Positions 27,763 to 39,000 of a stretch of DNA of 64,000 bases are shown one piece after another (position 1 is the stretch's first letter; each line of letters starts with the position of its first letter). This stretch comes from a virus. Both the position numbers and the translations under genes were made by a program. The stretch is taken from IMG/VR virus record IMGVR_UViG_3300042514_001262, positions 37,888 through 101,887 of that record. One strand, 5' to 3'. The notes beneath the pieces were generated by a model. The model saw only the letters and a program-made list of their open reading frames with translations, ran no database searches and was not told where the DNA came from.

Positions 27763-27987
27763 TTATCCGTTTAATAATTGTTTTATTCCGTTAGAGGTTT
27801 CAACCCTAACTCTTCTGTTGGCAGTTGTTTGATGACCCGCTCTCTCAATAAGACCATCTCTTTCTCTTACAGTATAACAATCGCCAGTGTCTAAATCACA
27901 AACTTGTTTAGTTCCGTCACCGTTATCTTCTTGTGAAAATCTAGTTGATTTGCCAAGATAGTTATCTAATGCTGTTTTAATATCCAT
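27763..27987 (-). CDS. Small hypothetical protein
   Basis: The product has 74 residues (MDIKTALDNYLGKSTRFSQ) with a central segment CDLDTGDCYTVRERDGLIER containing two cysteines, then a basic region (RRVRVETSNGIKQLLNG). It lies in the tail operon between the giant hub gene and the coiled-coil protein, with a TATTTATA octamer 13 bases upstream of its ATG. No family is recognised. The tight spacing and conserved signal support it as real. Confidence 0.55.
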   Translation of the reverse strand: MDIKTALDNYLGKSTRFSQEDNGDGTKQVCDLDTGDCYTVRERDGLIERAGHQTTANRRVRVETSNGIKQLLNG

Positions 27988-28000
27988 AATAATGTTTCTA

Positions 28001-28008
28001 TATAAATA
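28001..28008 (-). promoter_or_regulatory. TATTTATA octamer, candidate late signal
   Basis: It lies 13 bases before the ATG at 27987, in the 31-base gap after the giant hub gene. Confidence 0.4.
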
Positions 28009-28018
28009 TACGATTAGT

Positions 28019-31000
28019 TTATAAAGTGAATGGTGGTGATGTTACACTACCATTTATTGGTTTACCAAAGTTTGATGAAGTTGTATCAGTAACCACATAA
28101 TCTTCTGAAGTATATCTAACCTCAAGTTGGAATGCTCCTACACTATTCAATTCAATAACATTTGTGTATTTCGTATCTGTATTATTGGTTATTTTAATAT
28201 TTTGTTTATCCACGCTAGGTATTGAATATACCTCAGCGCCTCCCTTAGAAATTAGTCCTTTACAAGTAAATTGATATGTAATGTATCCTCCAGTTGGTTT
28301 TTTAATATTGTAGTAATCATCACCATTAAAATTTGGTAGATTTTCCCCATATGTTTCGGAAACTTTAAATAATGCTCCTGGTTGTGTTTGTGTTGTTGAG
28401 GATATTGGTCTAAATGCAAAATTAAACGATTGCGATACATTTTGAGGATTTTTAACTTTATCCGTAGGAACTGCGGTAACTGTAAATTTAATATTAGCAA
28501 TTTGACCCTCTTTAATAGGAGCTGTTTGGAATTGAGGTATTGGGTTATTAACTAACATACCCTCAACATTATTATAAGTCATGGTGAATACATTACCCGA
28601 AACATAATTAGAAACTGTTGTTGTTACCGTTCTATTTAATGTTTGCGTTGTAGTATTGTTAACAACAGAATTATCGTAAACAGAAATAATCATTGTAACA
28701 TTTTGCTCTAATGTCCATGTATTTAATGCCGCTGCTTGTGGATTAACAGAAACCGTTAATTGTTGTGTAACCCCACCTGTCGATGTTTGTGTTTGACCGT
28801 CTAAAGTAACGGGTCCTGTTTGTTGTGGTTGTGTGTTTGAGTTATTTGGATTACTTGGAACAGGTGTAACTTGAGCTGGGTTATATGTGAAGTTAACCAC
28901 ACTTGCACTATCTCCATGAGTACCTAATACAATTATAGAATTGTTTTGAGCCACCGTTGTATTACTATACGGAACAATAACACTGATATTAAATGAGTTG
29001 TTTATTGTAATACCTGTAGTTGTTGTTACACCATTTATTGTTGCACCAATAACTTGGTCTAAATCTTTACCAATTATTGATACTATTGTACCACTAATAC
29101 CCGATAACGGTGAGAACGAAGTTATTGTAGGCGGCACACAAATCACAGGTATTATAGTTGTATTTAAATTGTTTGGTGTTGTCGTAATCCCTGCATATGT
29201 GTTTTCAATTTTTTCTTTTTGTTTCTTATCTTCTTTTCTTGCTTGAGTTATTGAATCAACATTCAGACCAACACTACCCGCAGATTTAAAACCTTCAGCA
29301 ACTTTTGTTTGAAGAGTATTAAATTCACTAAGGTGACTATCATAATAACTTTCTGATGTGGTTTCATAAGTTCCATCCCAATAACAAGCATAGTATTTAT
29401 CTATTGCAATACCAGTACCTGATTGTCCACCAAAAACTCTTTCAACATTATTCGATAATCTTGATATCATAAAATCTAAGAATGTATCAACATTTTCAAA
29501 GTTTGCAATTGGTAATGATAATTGCTTGTTTGCCGGTGTGTTTATATTCACACAAGAATAAGTTTTAGAAATAAAATAACTATTTCCCTGACCATAATCA
29601 TTTGTTAATGGTAAATTAACAAAATTATTATTATATCCGTAAAATTGCTTTCCTTGAAATGTTTGAATATAACAAATGATGTAGATTAAAACTTGTAAGT
29701 TGTCGTTTGTGGTTTTGCTCTTTATTTTGTTCGCAAATTCCCCTGAACTTAATGGAGATGGTGTTGATTTTTTAGCATCACCCCAATACACGAAAGCTGA
29801 GTTAAGTTTTTCACTGCAGGAGTTTTCCGCCGCAGGTGTACTATCACCTGTTTGACTAACAAGTTTTGCACTACCAGCATCCGTAACTGGTTTGATATCT
29901 ACCTCAGTTTTCTTACTCTTAATAATCGCCTCAATCTTACTTAATAGATTTTTATTTATACTTTGTAAATAATTTTCAATTGCAGGCAAATCATATATTC
30001 CTTGTCTTGTACCTGTAAATGTTGTTTTGAAAGAACCTTGCGAAATCGCGTGATTTACTTGAGTTATCAAATACGGTCCATTAAACATTGGAACATGTCG
30101 TAAGTTAAAATACATTGTTGGTTGCAACAAAGCATTACCTAAACATTCTACTTGACATTGATAACTTCTTTGTTTGTATAAGTTATATAAACTGATGTTT
30201 TGAGTCGCAACATTTCTACCATTTGCTTGGTCAACCATGTTCAATTGAGTTTGAAGTGATTCAGATGTTGCTTTACCACTATCCATGGAAACATTCAAAG
30301 AATAGAATATATTTTGGTTTCTAATTCCAACATCGACATTAAATCCGACACATTTATTAGATATCGCCCAATCTTTTTTATTTACTTGGTTCTCTATCAA
30401 AGGATTATCCGACGCTCTTCTCAATTCAAATGCATCATCCCTAAATCTTGAATTACCTTTTGGCAAATCCAAGTGGCTTGATGGTTGTCCTGCATAGAAA
30501 CAAATCATTTTTGGACCAGAGTTTCTATAATCCACATTCAAAAATGTACCCCACATATTATCAGCAAAATCTAAATTTCCTTCAGGTTGAGGGATTGTTG
30601 TCCCATCAACATCTTGTATATTATAGAAATTGACATATGCCGGTAATGGCATTACATTGAATTTATTTTCAATTAACAACCCACTCATAAATGTGAATAC
30701 ACTCATCTCCATGTTTAAACTGTTTTCACTAAACATGTCTTTTAAGTCAAAAATATCTACAATGATAGTATCCCCAATATTTCTTGAAGCTCTATCTAAA
30801 AACATAACATCTTCAAATAATGTTTTTGATACATAATCTGAACCGGCAATCCACTTATCATTTAAAGCTTTAAACACTTCATAATTTTCTACTTTACTTT
30901 GTTGTCCATCAATCACACTCTGAATTACTCTTTCAGGTAATTCTTGTTGGTTTGGTAATGCAACTCTGACATTATTTAATACTTGGTTCAGAATGTTATT

Positions 31001-34000
31001 TTGGAACACATCGGTCGTTCCCAAATATGTTTGCAATCTATTCTTGAACACATCATTTGATAAATTTGGTGTATACAATTTTTGAGTGGCATACATTTTA
31101 ATTATTGGAGATAATAAAACAACATTATTTTCTGTGAACTCAATATTATTATCAATGAAGAAATCGGTGATATAGGAACCATTATCATCGTAAACCAAAT
31201 TCGGTATTGTTGAAAACCCTACTTGGGTTTCCAAAGCTAACCAAGCGGCGGCGTTTTGAGCTTTAGATGTTCCTAAACTAATTGAACCTGAACTAGATGG
31301 TAAACTATTTTTAACATACGGATTGAAAACAATCGGGTCCGTTATTGGGTAAGGATTGTTTCCTTGCGCCAAATAAGATGCGAATGTTCTTCTTCTGTAT
31401 CCAGATGGGTTACCATATTTAAGAATAACATCATATTCCATGAAAGCCTTAATAGTACTGGAAAATAATACAAGTTGTTTTTCACCAATAGTATTAAAGT
31501 ATTGACCCGTAGTTAGTGTACTATTTTGCGGTTCAATTTCCATCATATTTGTAAATAAATTTTGGAAATTCTTAAATAGAGCATTTGGGTCAACAGGTGA
31601 TTGACCAATCTGAAGATTTGGTTGAACACCCAAATCAATATCAGCAACAGATTTAGAAAAGTTTAAAAACTCTTGTTCAAACTTATCTAATACACTTTTA
31701 TCAAATACCGAAAATATTTCTTCAATCTTTGAATAATCACCATCTATTAATAAGTTGAACGGTGATTGTTTTGTTGTGCCCGTTTGTATTTTATTAACAT
31801 AAGCATCGGGTTGTGGTTTAGCAATTTGTGAATTATTGAAATAACCAAAATTTGGTGATGACCAAAGTAATCTTACAGAACCATTATAGATTGATGGATT
31901 ATCAATAAAAGGACATTTTGGCTCATTTGCAACCAAACACTCAGAATTAACTTGGTTAATTGATGAACCAAACGATGGTACCACATAATATTTTAAACTA
32001 TTAGTATTGTTAGAGGGGTTACAAATCGCACCGTCCGTTATTGGTGGTCCAATAACACTTGGTAAAATCACAGACCATGTTTGTATTTTTGAGTAACTTA
32101 TTGGTGTTGTAATCGGAAACGCAATTGTTTGTGCATTTATATTTGAATCTGTAAAGTTGAATACTTTAACACCATTATCAATACTTGTTTGAATTTCGGC
32201 ATCAGTATAATTTACATATAAATCATATCCATTATAAAAAACATTGAAATCGTTAATCACTTTTGGGTAGAACCCTGTTTGAAGTGAAGTTATATTGTTG
32301 GATACATTTTGTAGTGTAATTTTATTTTCACCGTCAAACTTGAATGTGTATGTTTTTGTATCTGAACTTGTAATTGGGTCAAAATTTGTTTTGAATGCAA
32401 AATCTTTCCAACAGGTGTCTAATATGTCAACATTACTTGTTTTATAGGTTTTATATCTATACCATATTGAACCCATTTTTAAAACCCAAGCATACGGCAT
32501 TTTATGGATAGCACCATACTTTTTAAAGCATGACGCAATGTAATCTAAGTCACTTGACGCCCCTAAAGTTTTATATTTTTCTTTTAACGATGCTAAAGGT
32601 AAAGAATTAATAAAAAGGTAAGCAGCTTGAGTATAGGGATATGGGTCTTTTTTTCTCCATTGGTAAACACCATTTTGAATCGCGTTTACAAAATATGGCG
32701 TGTTTAACATTGATGTTGTTGTTTCAACACTAATATTTTTACTTGGTGATAAATAATTTACATATCCTTCAGTTGGTACAAAGAAATCAGGGTCTTTTCT
32801 AGTATCATAAAACACAGATAAATTAGTTACCGCAACTTGATTTGCCGGGTTTGAAACTTTTAGATATGAAAAATTTGTAACAGGTCTATTTGTTGAGTAG
32901 TCGTAAACACTGTTGAAATTAGAAATAACATCCCTATCTTCAAAAACAGTCAAAACTTTGTTCGTGTTATAAACCGCATTTTTTGCATTATCAACACTAT
33001 TTGCCATGTGTGTTGACACCCATGTTGGGTCTGTAAATGGATATGTATCAATAACCAATGGTTCATTATTTGCGCCTTTAACCAACTGTAATAAACCTTC
33101 AGTTTTTGTATTAGTTTGAGGCTCTTTACCTAAATCAGTCAAACTTAATATGTTAAATGAGTTTTCCGTTAAGTTTTTAATATACGGTGTTACAAAGAAA
33201 TCTCTTATATAATCTTGATACGCTCTACCTGTTCCTTGGTTTGAAATTGTTTTTAGAAACGTAGGATAGTTTTGTGCTGTTATATTATAATTTTTTAATT
33301 TAAGGGTAAGGTATGGTGAACTAACACCTAAACCAGTAACAATGTTATTTGTTTCGGCACTTACTATTAACTTGGTAAGTTGTTCTAACTGATTATTATT
33401 TGCTCGGACGAATCCAGAATAATTTGAACTCAAGAATTGTCTCTCCCAAATCTCATAGAAAAATTTAATTTCCTCTTTATTAACATATGCAATACCTTCG
33501 GAAGGGTATTCTATCGCATTAACATTTATAATGTTTGTAGTGTTTTGACTATCAATAGGTGGTTGAACAACTGGTTGGGCAAATTTTTGAGCTAATCCCT
33601 TCATATACTCTTCAACAAATTCCACTTCAGGCCATTTTTCAAATGAAAACCCTTTTGTTAAATTCACTACAGATGGGTCGGCAATATATTTTAATTGAAA
33701 CCTTCCTTTTTTGTCTTCAGGTGTTTCAACAAAAAATTGAGGCCATGGGTATACAGGTATTTGACCATTAACCAATCCTTGATTTGAGTCCTGAGCAGTC
33801 GGGCTAATTTTTGTATCATCCAAAGTATCGGTTCCTTTTGCCGAGGATGGATTATTTAGTATCGCGTTTTTTCTTACTGGGTCATACCTTACGTTCCACG
33901 CATTAGTATGTACCTCATCCAATAATCGAATAAATCCTTCTGCAGACGCCATAATAACCGCACAAATGTTTCTGACAGTTGGTTTAAATCCAATACCCGT

Positions 34001-35689
34001 TGATGAACTTTCAATTTTTCTAGCCAAATCTGTAGTGATAGCGGTTTCGTATTCCGAAAGTTTTCTATTTGCTTCCGTTTCCATTGCTGACAAAAGATTT
34101 TGGAAATTAGAAAAAATAAATAATGGTGGTACCACTTTATCTCCTAATGTATTTTCAAATCTTTTATCCGCAGTATCTTTTTCCAAATTTGATTTAATTT
34201 GTCCTACCAACAATTCTTGGGTTTTCAAAATATCATTCTCTGTTGGAGCAAAAATTCCATACAAAGAAGTTGTTGTTTTAACCAAATCGATATCTGTTAA
34301 CGCAACTTGTTTTACAAAAGTATTATAGGTTATACTATTTTTTATGGGTGTTTTACTATTAACCCCTAATGTTTTGTTTTCCGCTAAAGAATTTCTGAAC
34401 TGAATTGTATAACCACTTAATTGACTAATTGCCTCTTGTTTTATTGTAGGATTGTCTATAATTTCTTTTTTAAAAATATAACACTCTTGACCCGTACCTT
34501 GTAATATTATTGGTTTAGGGTTTATATAAGTATTGAACCAAGATTTATTACCTCCGTATATTGTATTAAAATAGTTGGTAAGGTTTTCCTTATATGTTCT
34601 AATATTAGTTAAGGGTTCTACAATAACAGGTGGGTATGATTCTTGAATTGTTTGTTCAAAACGAAGTAATTTATTCATCAATTGAGCTAAAGTCAATTCC
34701 GGAAAGTCAGGACTTACTAATCCTTTTGCTTTATATTCACTATAAACTTCTGAAATTTTTTGATACCCTTTTTCACTAACAACTTCACTATTAATATTAT
34801 CTGATGTTATATTTGATTGTTTAGATGTTACATTATCTACCGAATTAAGTTGGGTTTGTGTTGTTGCATTTCCAGCACCTTCAGGTGAAGTAACTGATTT
34901 TGAAACACTAAATGTTTTACTATACATATGTGGTGTTGCAAACAAACTACCCATTGATATTTCATTAAGAATGTTGAATTTATACCCAACAAACTCCAAT
35001 TCAATTCGATAGTTTCCACTGAAACTATTAAAACTGGCATTGAAAGTTTTTAAATTTAATTGATATCTTATAGCTTGTCCGTAATATCCTTTAAGAGTTA
35101 AGTAAAATGGGCAATAAGGTAAGTTAAAAAAAGCAGAGTAAGGTGAGTCGTTTCCAAGTTGGAAAAGTGCTCTTCCTTGAATATCTTCCAAAGATATACT
35201 TACACTTGGAACAAAAGATGTATTAGTTTTTACATTTATACTTGTCATACCCAATAAACCATTATCTGTGGCCTTTCCTCCCGGGTCAGTCAAAGTAGTT
35301 TTAACATATGGTTTTGTACCATCTTTTGGGTCAATAATTTCAAATTGTTGTTGATTATCACCTAAACCATTTACAGCACCTTTACCGGTCAACTCATCAT
35401 AATATCCTGTAGTTAAATTACTTTTTTCCGTTGGTCTTAAAAAATTCATTTTAGCAACAGAAATAGTTCTGATTCTATCTTCAGGACTTCCTCCCACAGA
35501 TAGTTTTGTTCTTGGGACCACTTCAGCCTCCAAATTGGCAAACATGACCAAATTTTCATGGTCAACCAATCTTTCTTTTACATTTTTTAAAGCATCAATA
35601 GTTTTGTTCGGGTCAACTAAAATAATATTGTTGTAATCGAACTCCACATATATATGCCCACTTTTGTCACCTTGTACACTACCTGCCAT
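28019..35689 (-). CDS. Giant baseplate hub fusion protein
   Basis: This 2556-residue protein is the longest in the window. The N-terminal 270 residues are beta-rich (LTLKGYYGQAIRYQLNLKTF). At about residues 1840-1900, YQCQVECLGNALLQPTMYF, FNGPYLITQVNHAI and GSFKTTFTGTRQG follow the pattern of gp27/gpD-type hub beta domains. Residues about 1955-2105 form a compact region (FYGYNNNFVNLPLTNDYGQG) where a cell-wall-degrading domain might be expected, but no catalytic motif is certain. Residues about 2180-2270 form an IPT/TIG Ig-like domain (PTITSFSPLSGISGTIVSI). The C-terminal 280 residues are further beta domains. Its place between the gp53-like and coiled-coil genes fits a central hub and spike fusion. 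Confidence 0.7.
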   Translation of the reverse strand: MAGSVQGDKSGHIYVEFDYNNIILVDPNKTIDALKNVKERLVDHENLVMFANLEAEVVPRTKLSVGGSPEDRIRTISVAKMNFLRPTEKSNLTTGYYDELTGKGAVNGLGDNQQQFEIIDPKDGTKPYVKTTLTDPGGKATDNGLLGMTSINVKTNTSFVPSVSISLEDIQGRALFQLGNDSPYSAFFNLPYCPFYLTLKGYYGQAIRYQLNLKTFNASFNSFSGNYRIELEFVGYKFNILNEISMGSLFATPHMYSKTFSVSKSVTSPEGAGNATTQTQLNSVDNVTSKQSNITSDNINSEVVSEKGYQKISEVYSEYKAKGLVSPDFPELTLAQLMNKLLRFEQTIQESYPPVIVEPLTNIRTYKENLTNYFNTIYGGNKSWFNTYINPKPIILQGTGQECYIFKKEIIDNPTIKQEAISQLSGYTIQFRNSLAENKTLGVNSKTPIKNSITYNTFVKQVALTDIDLVKTTTSLYGIFAPTENDILKTQELLVGQIKSNLEKDTADKRFENTLGDKVVPPLFIFSNFQNLLSAMETEANRKLSEYETAITTDLARKIESSSTGIGFKPTVRNICAVIMASAEGFIRLLDEVHTNAWNVRYDPVRKNAILNNPSSAKGTDTLDDTKISPTAQDSNQGLVNGQIPVYPWPQFFVETPEDKKGRFQLKYIADPSVVNLTKGFSFEKWPEVEFVEEYMKGLAQKFAQPVVQPPIDSQNTTNIINVNAIEYPSEGIAYVNKEEIKFFYEIWERQFLSSNYSGFVRANNNQLEQLTKLIVSAETNNIVTGLGVSSPYLTLKLKNYNITAQNYPTFLKTISNQGTGRAYQDYIRDFFVTPYIKNLTENSFNILSLTDLGKEPQTNTKTEGLLQLVKGANNEPLVIDTYPFTDPTWVSTHMANSVDNAKNAVYNTNKVLTVFEDRDVISNFNSVYDYSTNRPVTNFSYLKVSNPANQVAVTNLSVFYDTRKDPDFFVPTEGYVNYLSPSKNISVETTTSMLNTPYFVNAIQNGVYQWRKKDPYPYTQAAYLFINSLPLASLKEKYKTLGASSDLDYIASCFKKYGAIHKMPYAWVLKMGSIWYRYKTYKTSNVDILDTCWKDFAFKTNFDPITSSDTKTYTFKFDGENKITLQNVSNNITSLQTGFYPKVINDFNVFYNGYDLYVNYTDAEIQTSIDNGVKVFNFTDSNINAQTIAFPITTPISYSKIQTWSVILPSVIGPPITDGAICNPSNNTNSLKYYVVPSFGSSINQVNSECLVANEPKCPFIDNPSIYNGSVRLLWSSPNFGYFNNSQIAKPQPDAYVNKIQTGTTKQSPFNLLIDGDYSKIEEIFSVFDKSVLDKFEQEFLNFSKSVADIDLGVQPNLQIGQSPVDPNALFKNFQNLFTNMMEIEPQNSTLTTGQYFNTIGEKQLVLFSSTIKAFMEYDVILKYGNPSGYRRRTFASYLAQGNNPYPITDPIVFNPYVKNSLPSSSGSISLGTSKAQNAAAWLALETQVGFSTIPNLVYDDNGSYITDFFIDNNIEFTENNVVLLSPIIKMYATQKLYTPNLSNDVFKNRLQTYLGTTDVFQNNILNQVLNNVRVALPNQQELPERVIQSVIDGQQSKVENYEVFKALNDKWIAGSDYVSKTLFEDVMFLDRASRNIGDTIIVDIFDLKDMFSENSLNMEMSVFTFMSGLLIENKFNVMPLPAYVNFYNIQDVDGTTIPQPEGNLDFADNMWGTFLNVDYRNSGPKMICFYAGQPSSHLDLPKGNSRFRDDAFELRRASDNPLIENQVNKKDWAISNKCVGFNVDVGIRNQNIFYSLNVSMDSGKATSESLQTQLNMVDQANGRNVATQNISLYNLYKQRSYQCQVECLGNALLQPTMYFNLRHVPMFNGPYLITQVNHAISQGSFKTTFTGTRQGIYDLPAIENYLQSINKNLLSKIEAIIKSKKTEVDIKPVTDAGSAKLVSQTGDSTPAAENSCSEKLNSAFVYWGDAKKSTPSPLSSGEFANKIKSKTTNDNLQVLIYIICYIQTFQGKQFYGYNNNFVNLPLTNDYGQGNSYFISKTYSCVNINTPANKQLSLPIANFENVDTFLDFMISRLSNNVERVFGGQSGTGIAIDKYYACYWDGTYETTSESYYDSHLSEFNTLQTKVAEGFKSAGSVGLNVDSITQARKEDKKQKEKIENTYAGITTTPNNLNTTIIPVICVPPTITSFSPLSGISGTIVSIIGKDLDQVIGATINGVTTTTGITINNSFNISVIVPYSNTTVAQNNSIIVLGTHGDSASVVNFTYNPAQVTPVPSNPNNSNTQPQQTGPVTLDGQTQTSTGGVTQQLTVSVNPQAAALNTWTLEQNVTMIISVYDNSVVNNTTTQTLNRTVTTTVSNYVSGNVFTMTYNNVEGMLVNNPIPQFQTAPIKEGQIANIKFTVTAVPTDKVKNPQNVSQSFNFAFRPISSTTQTQPGALFKVSETYGENLPNFNGDDYYNIKKPTGGYITYQFTCKGLISKGGAEVYSIPSVDKQNIKITNNTDTKYTNVIELNSVGAFQLEVRYTSEDYVVTDTTSSNFGKPINGSVTSPPFTL

Positions 35690-36002
35690 AATAATAAAAA
35701 TAATTAGCTAACTCCGCTTTATAATCCTGTAAAGAAGGTAGGAGAGGAAAAGGAATAATCAATACCGCACCATCATAAATATAATTTTCTAAACCACCAA
35801 ATTGAGGATTAGCTTGTAAAATCAACCATCCAAAATATGGTGAGTTATAGAACTCTTGAGATATAATATCTAACCTACTTCTACCAACTTTATATACATA
35901 TGTTTGGTCAGTGGTTTTTTGAGGTATTTGCACAAAAGGAACAACGGTTTGTTCACCATTGATTAAGAATTCACTGTATCTGTTCCAATATTGATATCCC
36001 AT
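35679..36002 (-). CDS. gp53: Baseplate wedge protein, gp53-like/LysM-type
   Basis: The 107-residue protein has the LysM-like pattern of gp53 family wedge proteins: YKVGRSRLDIISQEFYNSP, then YFGWLILQANPQFGGLENYI and the typical GAVLIIPFP ending the module. gp53 helps join wedges around the hub, and small LysM baseplate proteins occur in many contractile systems. T4 gp53 is longer (about 196), so this is a reduced form. Its ends overlap both neighbours: 11 bases with the giant hub gene and one base with the 1680-aa gene. Confidence 0.75.
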   Translation of the reverse strand: MGYQYWNRYSEFLINGEQTVVPFVQIPQKTTDQTYVYKVGRSRLDIISQEFYNSPYFGWLILQANPQFGGLENYIYDGAVLIIPFPLLPSLQDYKAELANYFYYYGR

Positions 36003-39000
36003 TAGTTAAGTTTCGCTTTTGATATAAATACATTTGCAGGACTTTCGTCATTCCATGTTTTATTATTTGTGTTTTGGTTACCTGTCGCACCCAATCCTTT
36101 TATCAATGATTGTTGAGCATCTGTATTTGCATTCTCTGTTGTATAAGTAAATGTTCTTTTCTTTTTAAGACTAAATGGCGTATATTTTAAGAAATCTTTT
36201 AATCTATTTTTTTCCATATCCTCAATAAACGCTTTAGTAATTGTGTTTTCTTCTTCAAAAACAGATTTAACACTTACTTGATTAGGTGAACCTACTAACC
36301 AATACTCATCAAACGCATTACTAATAGCATTACCATCACCTTTTGTTAAAGCGGTATTATTAAGTATATTACCAATTAACGCATTTTTAAATGATTCATA
36401 TTTTTTACTATCGGTAACATCATTAGAAACAATCATATAAACTCTTCTAAAAACATAACCATTAGTATTACTATCAAATAATGAATTAGTACTAAATGGT
36501 GTGAATACTTGTTCTGTTGGGAACTTATAATTTGGTTCAAAAACTAATTTACCTGTATACGATTTAGCGTTGTATGTAAAAGTATTTGCACTCCATACAA
36601 CAGTATTAAATTCAGTGATACCACTTTTTATCTTTTTAATATCATTAATAAGTTCATTCATAGTGTTTGTAACACCTTGTGAACTTGGGTCTACTTCTGT
36701 TGTTCCTGATATTATATAAGAAACAACTTTTCCATCTTTTATTTGGTACCCATCAGTACCTGTGTCCGAATACCCAGGTACATTATATGATATAGTATTT
36801 ACCCTTCCAATATATCCAATATAACTTTGTTGAACGGAAACCATACCATTTGTTATGTTAGTAACAGCACTTTGAAAAGAACTTCTTTTGTTTTTAACAA
36901 AATTTGAATAGTTTTCTTGAACTTGGTTAACTAACCGATTTGAAAAATTTTTAGAAGGGTTCGAAATAAATTGAATAAATCCTTCATTTCCGTCTTTGAT
37001 GTCTTTCTCTAGTTGTCCAAAAATCTCATCAGTTCTTTTTTCTAAATTATAAGATTTACCAAATAAAATGGTGGGACTGTCTTTAGTTAATGTAAAATTA
37101 CCATTCTGATATGTCCTTTCCATCATCCATTGTTGACGAACGGCATTATTATATTGGTTTAAAGTTTCTCTATTTTTATTAACAACATTTGTAAAATATG
37201 ATTGTGTTTGTAATACCACCATATCCATAAATGTACTATAATTTATAGAACCAGTTTGACCTGTTTGACTTATAACATTACTTGTAACCGTACCAATTGG
37301 TTTATCATTACTTTGACCATTTTGTACTGGAGCTTGATTTATTGTCGGTGGTTGGACATTACTTCCAATTGTTTTAAGGAAATCGGCATCAATAACTTGA
37401 TAACTTAAATCCGTTGTGTCCGCTCTATCATCGTAAATTTCAGTATTAGCATAATAATTAAAAGTCAACGCGTTTTGTAATTTATCCACAGATTCTTTTA
37501 ATCCACTACCCCCAACAAAATTAAACGCTAATGTAACATTCGCAATCATTGGTTGAACTCCAATACCTTCAGGATTAATATCCAGATTTTCATAAGTGAT
37601 ACCCAATGATGTTGGGATTATTTTAGTATTATAAAAATCGCCTACTCTTAAAATCAATACTGGTGGTGCACCAAATGATGTATTTGTAGCATTACTATAG
37701 TCAGGGGCTGTAGTACCATTAACATTTTTAATTGTCGGAATGGTATCTCCAGGTCTCATACATTGTTGTAAGAAAGTCAATCTTGAGTTTAAACCTTCAG
37801 GTGTTATTGAGTGGAACGCTGGTTGGAAAAACTTGAGTTTGTCTTTCAAGTTATCATAAACCATTGGAGTATCTTGTTTTATAGTTTCAAAATAATCACA
37901 CTCAGATAATAAAGCTCGTAAAACTTTTTTACTTATATTGTTAGTGTCTTTTCTAACAACATTTGCCTCTGTTACAGGTTCGGTTTCAGTTTTTGTTACA
38001 ACATTACCTGTAACAACAGTAGTTTGTTTTGCCGGTAAAACCGCTGCGGGCGCTTTTAATGTTGATTGTATATTTGAGATATACGCTCTTCTGCAAGCCA
38101 TTGCGTTTGTAGTATAAATGTCTTTATTTAAAGATTGACTATTACCATCATTATCCCCACAAGACACACTACTACCAGGGACAAATTTTTGAGTTTTTTC
38201 GTCGTACCTTAATACTTGTGTAAATTCACCAAATCCTTGACCGACTTTAACAATCAATCTTTGTGGTGTCCCTGTTACGTATTTTGTCATCTTACTATTA
38301 CCTGTAATGTATATTGCCGCTGAGTTAATTCTCTTAGCGGATAAAATGTTGTTGTATGCCTGTTTTGCCGATGGTGAAGTACTACTATCAATTGTAATTG
38401 TTACAGTACCTTCAGGATTATTTTTAAATTGTTTGTCTAACTCATCTATCAATTCATCAATTTTATTTTTGTTTGGTGTAACTACACTATCAAAAAAAGA
38501 CGAAGTTTGTTGAGCAGTACTAGGTGATTGTTCACTATAGTATGTTTTTTGTCCAATATATGGTGTATAGGTATTTATAAAGTTTTCATTAAATTCCGCT
38601 GGTTTATCATTATTAAAATAAAACCCTACTTGTTCAAAACTTTTAAGTGTTGATTCAGGCGCACTACCAGTACCTTTATCACCAGATACTTGTGGTATTG
38701 TTTCAATTGTATTAACTGTATATTCAATTTGTTCTCTTGTTAATTCTTTTGAGGACAAAGCTTGTTGTATATCAAACAAGTCATTTGGTGGTATAGTATA
38801 ATATTTTTTAGCTAACTCATACAAGTCGTATTTTCTACATCCTGCAAAAAACGATTCCAATATAGAATCAATTCTAGTTTTATTTGTTTGGTCAGCCAAA
38901 ACTTTATTAACAATCACATTCAAAACTGAAGGATGGTCAACAACTATTTTCCACTGTAAGCTACCAGTTCTACTTGTATTTTTATATGTGTAAATTGGTT

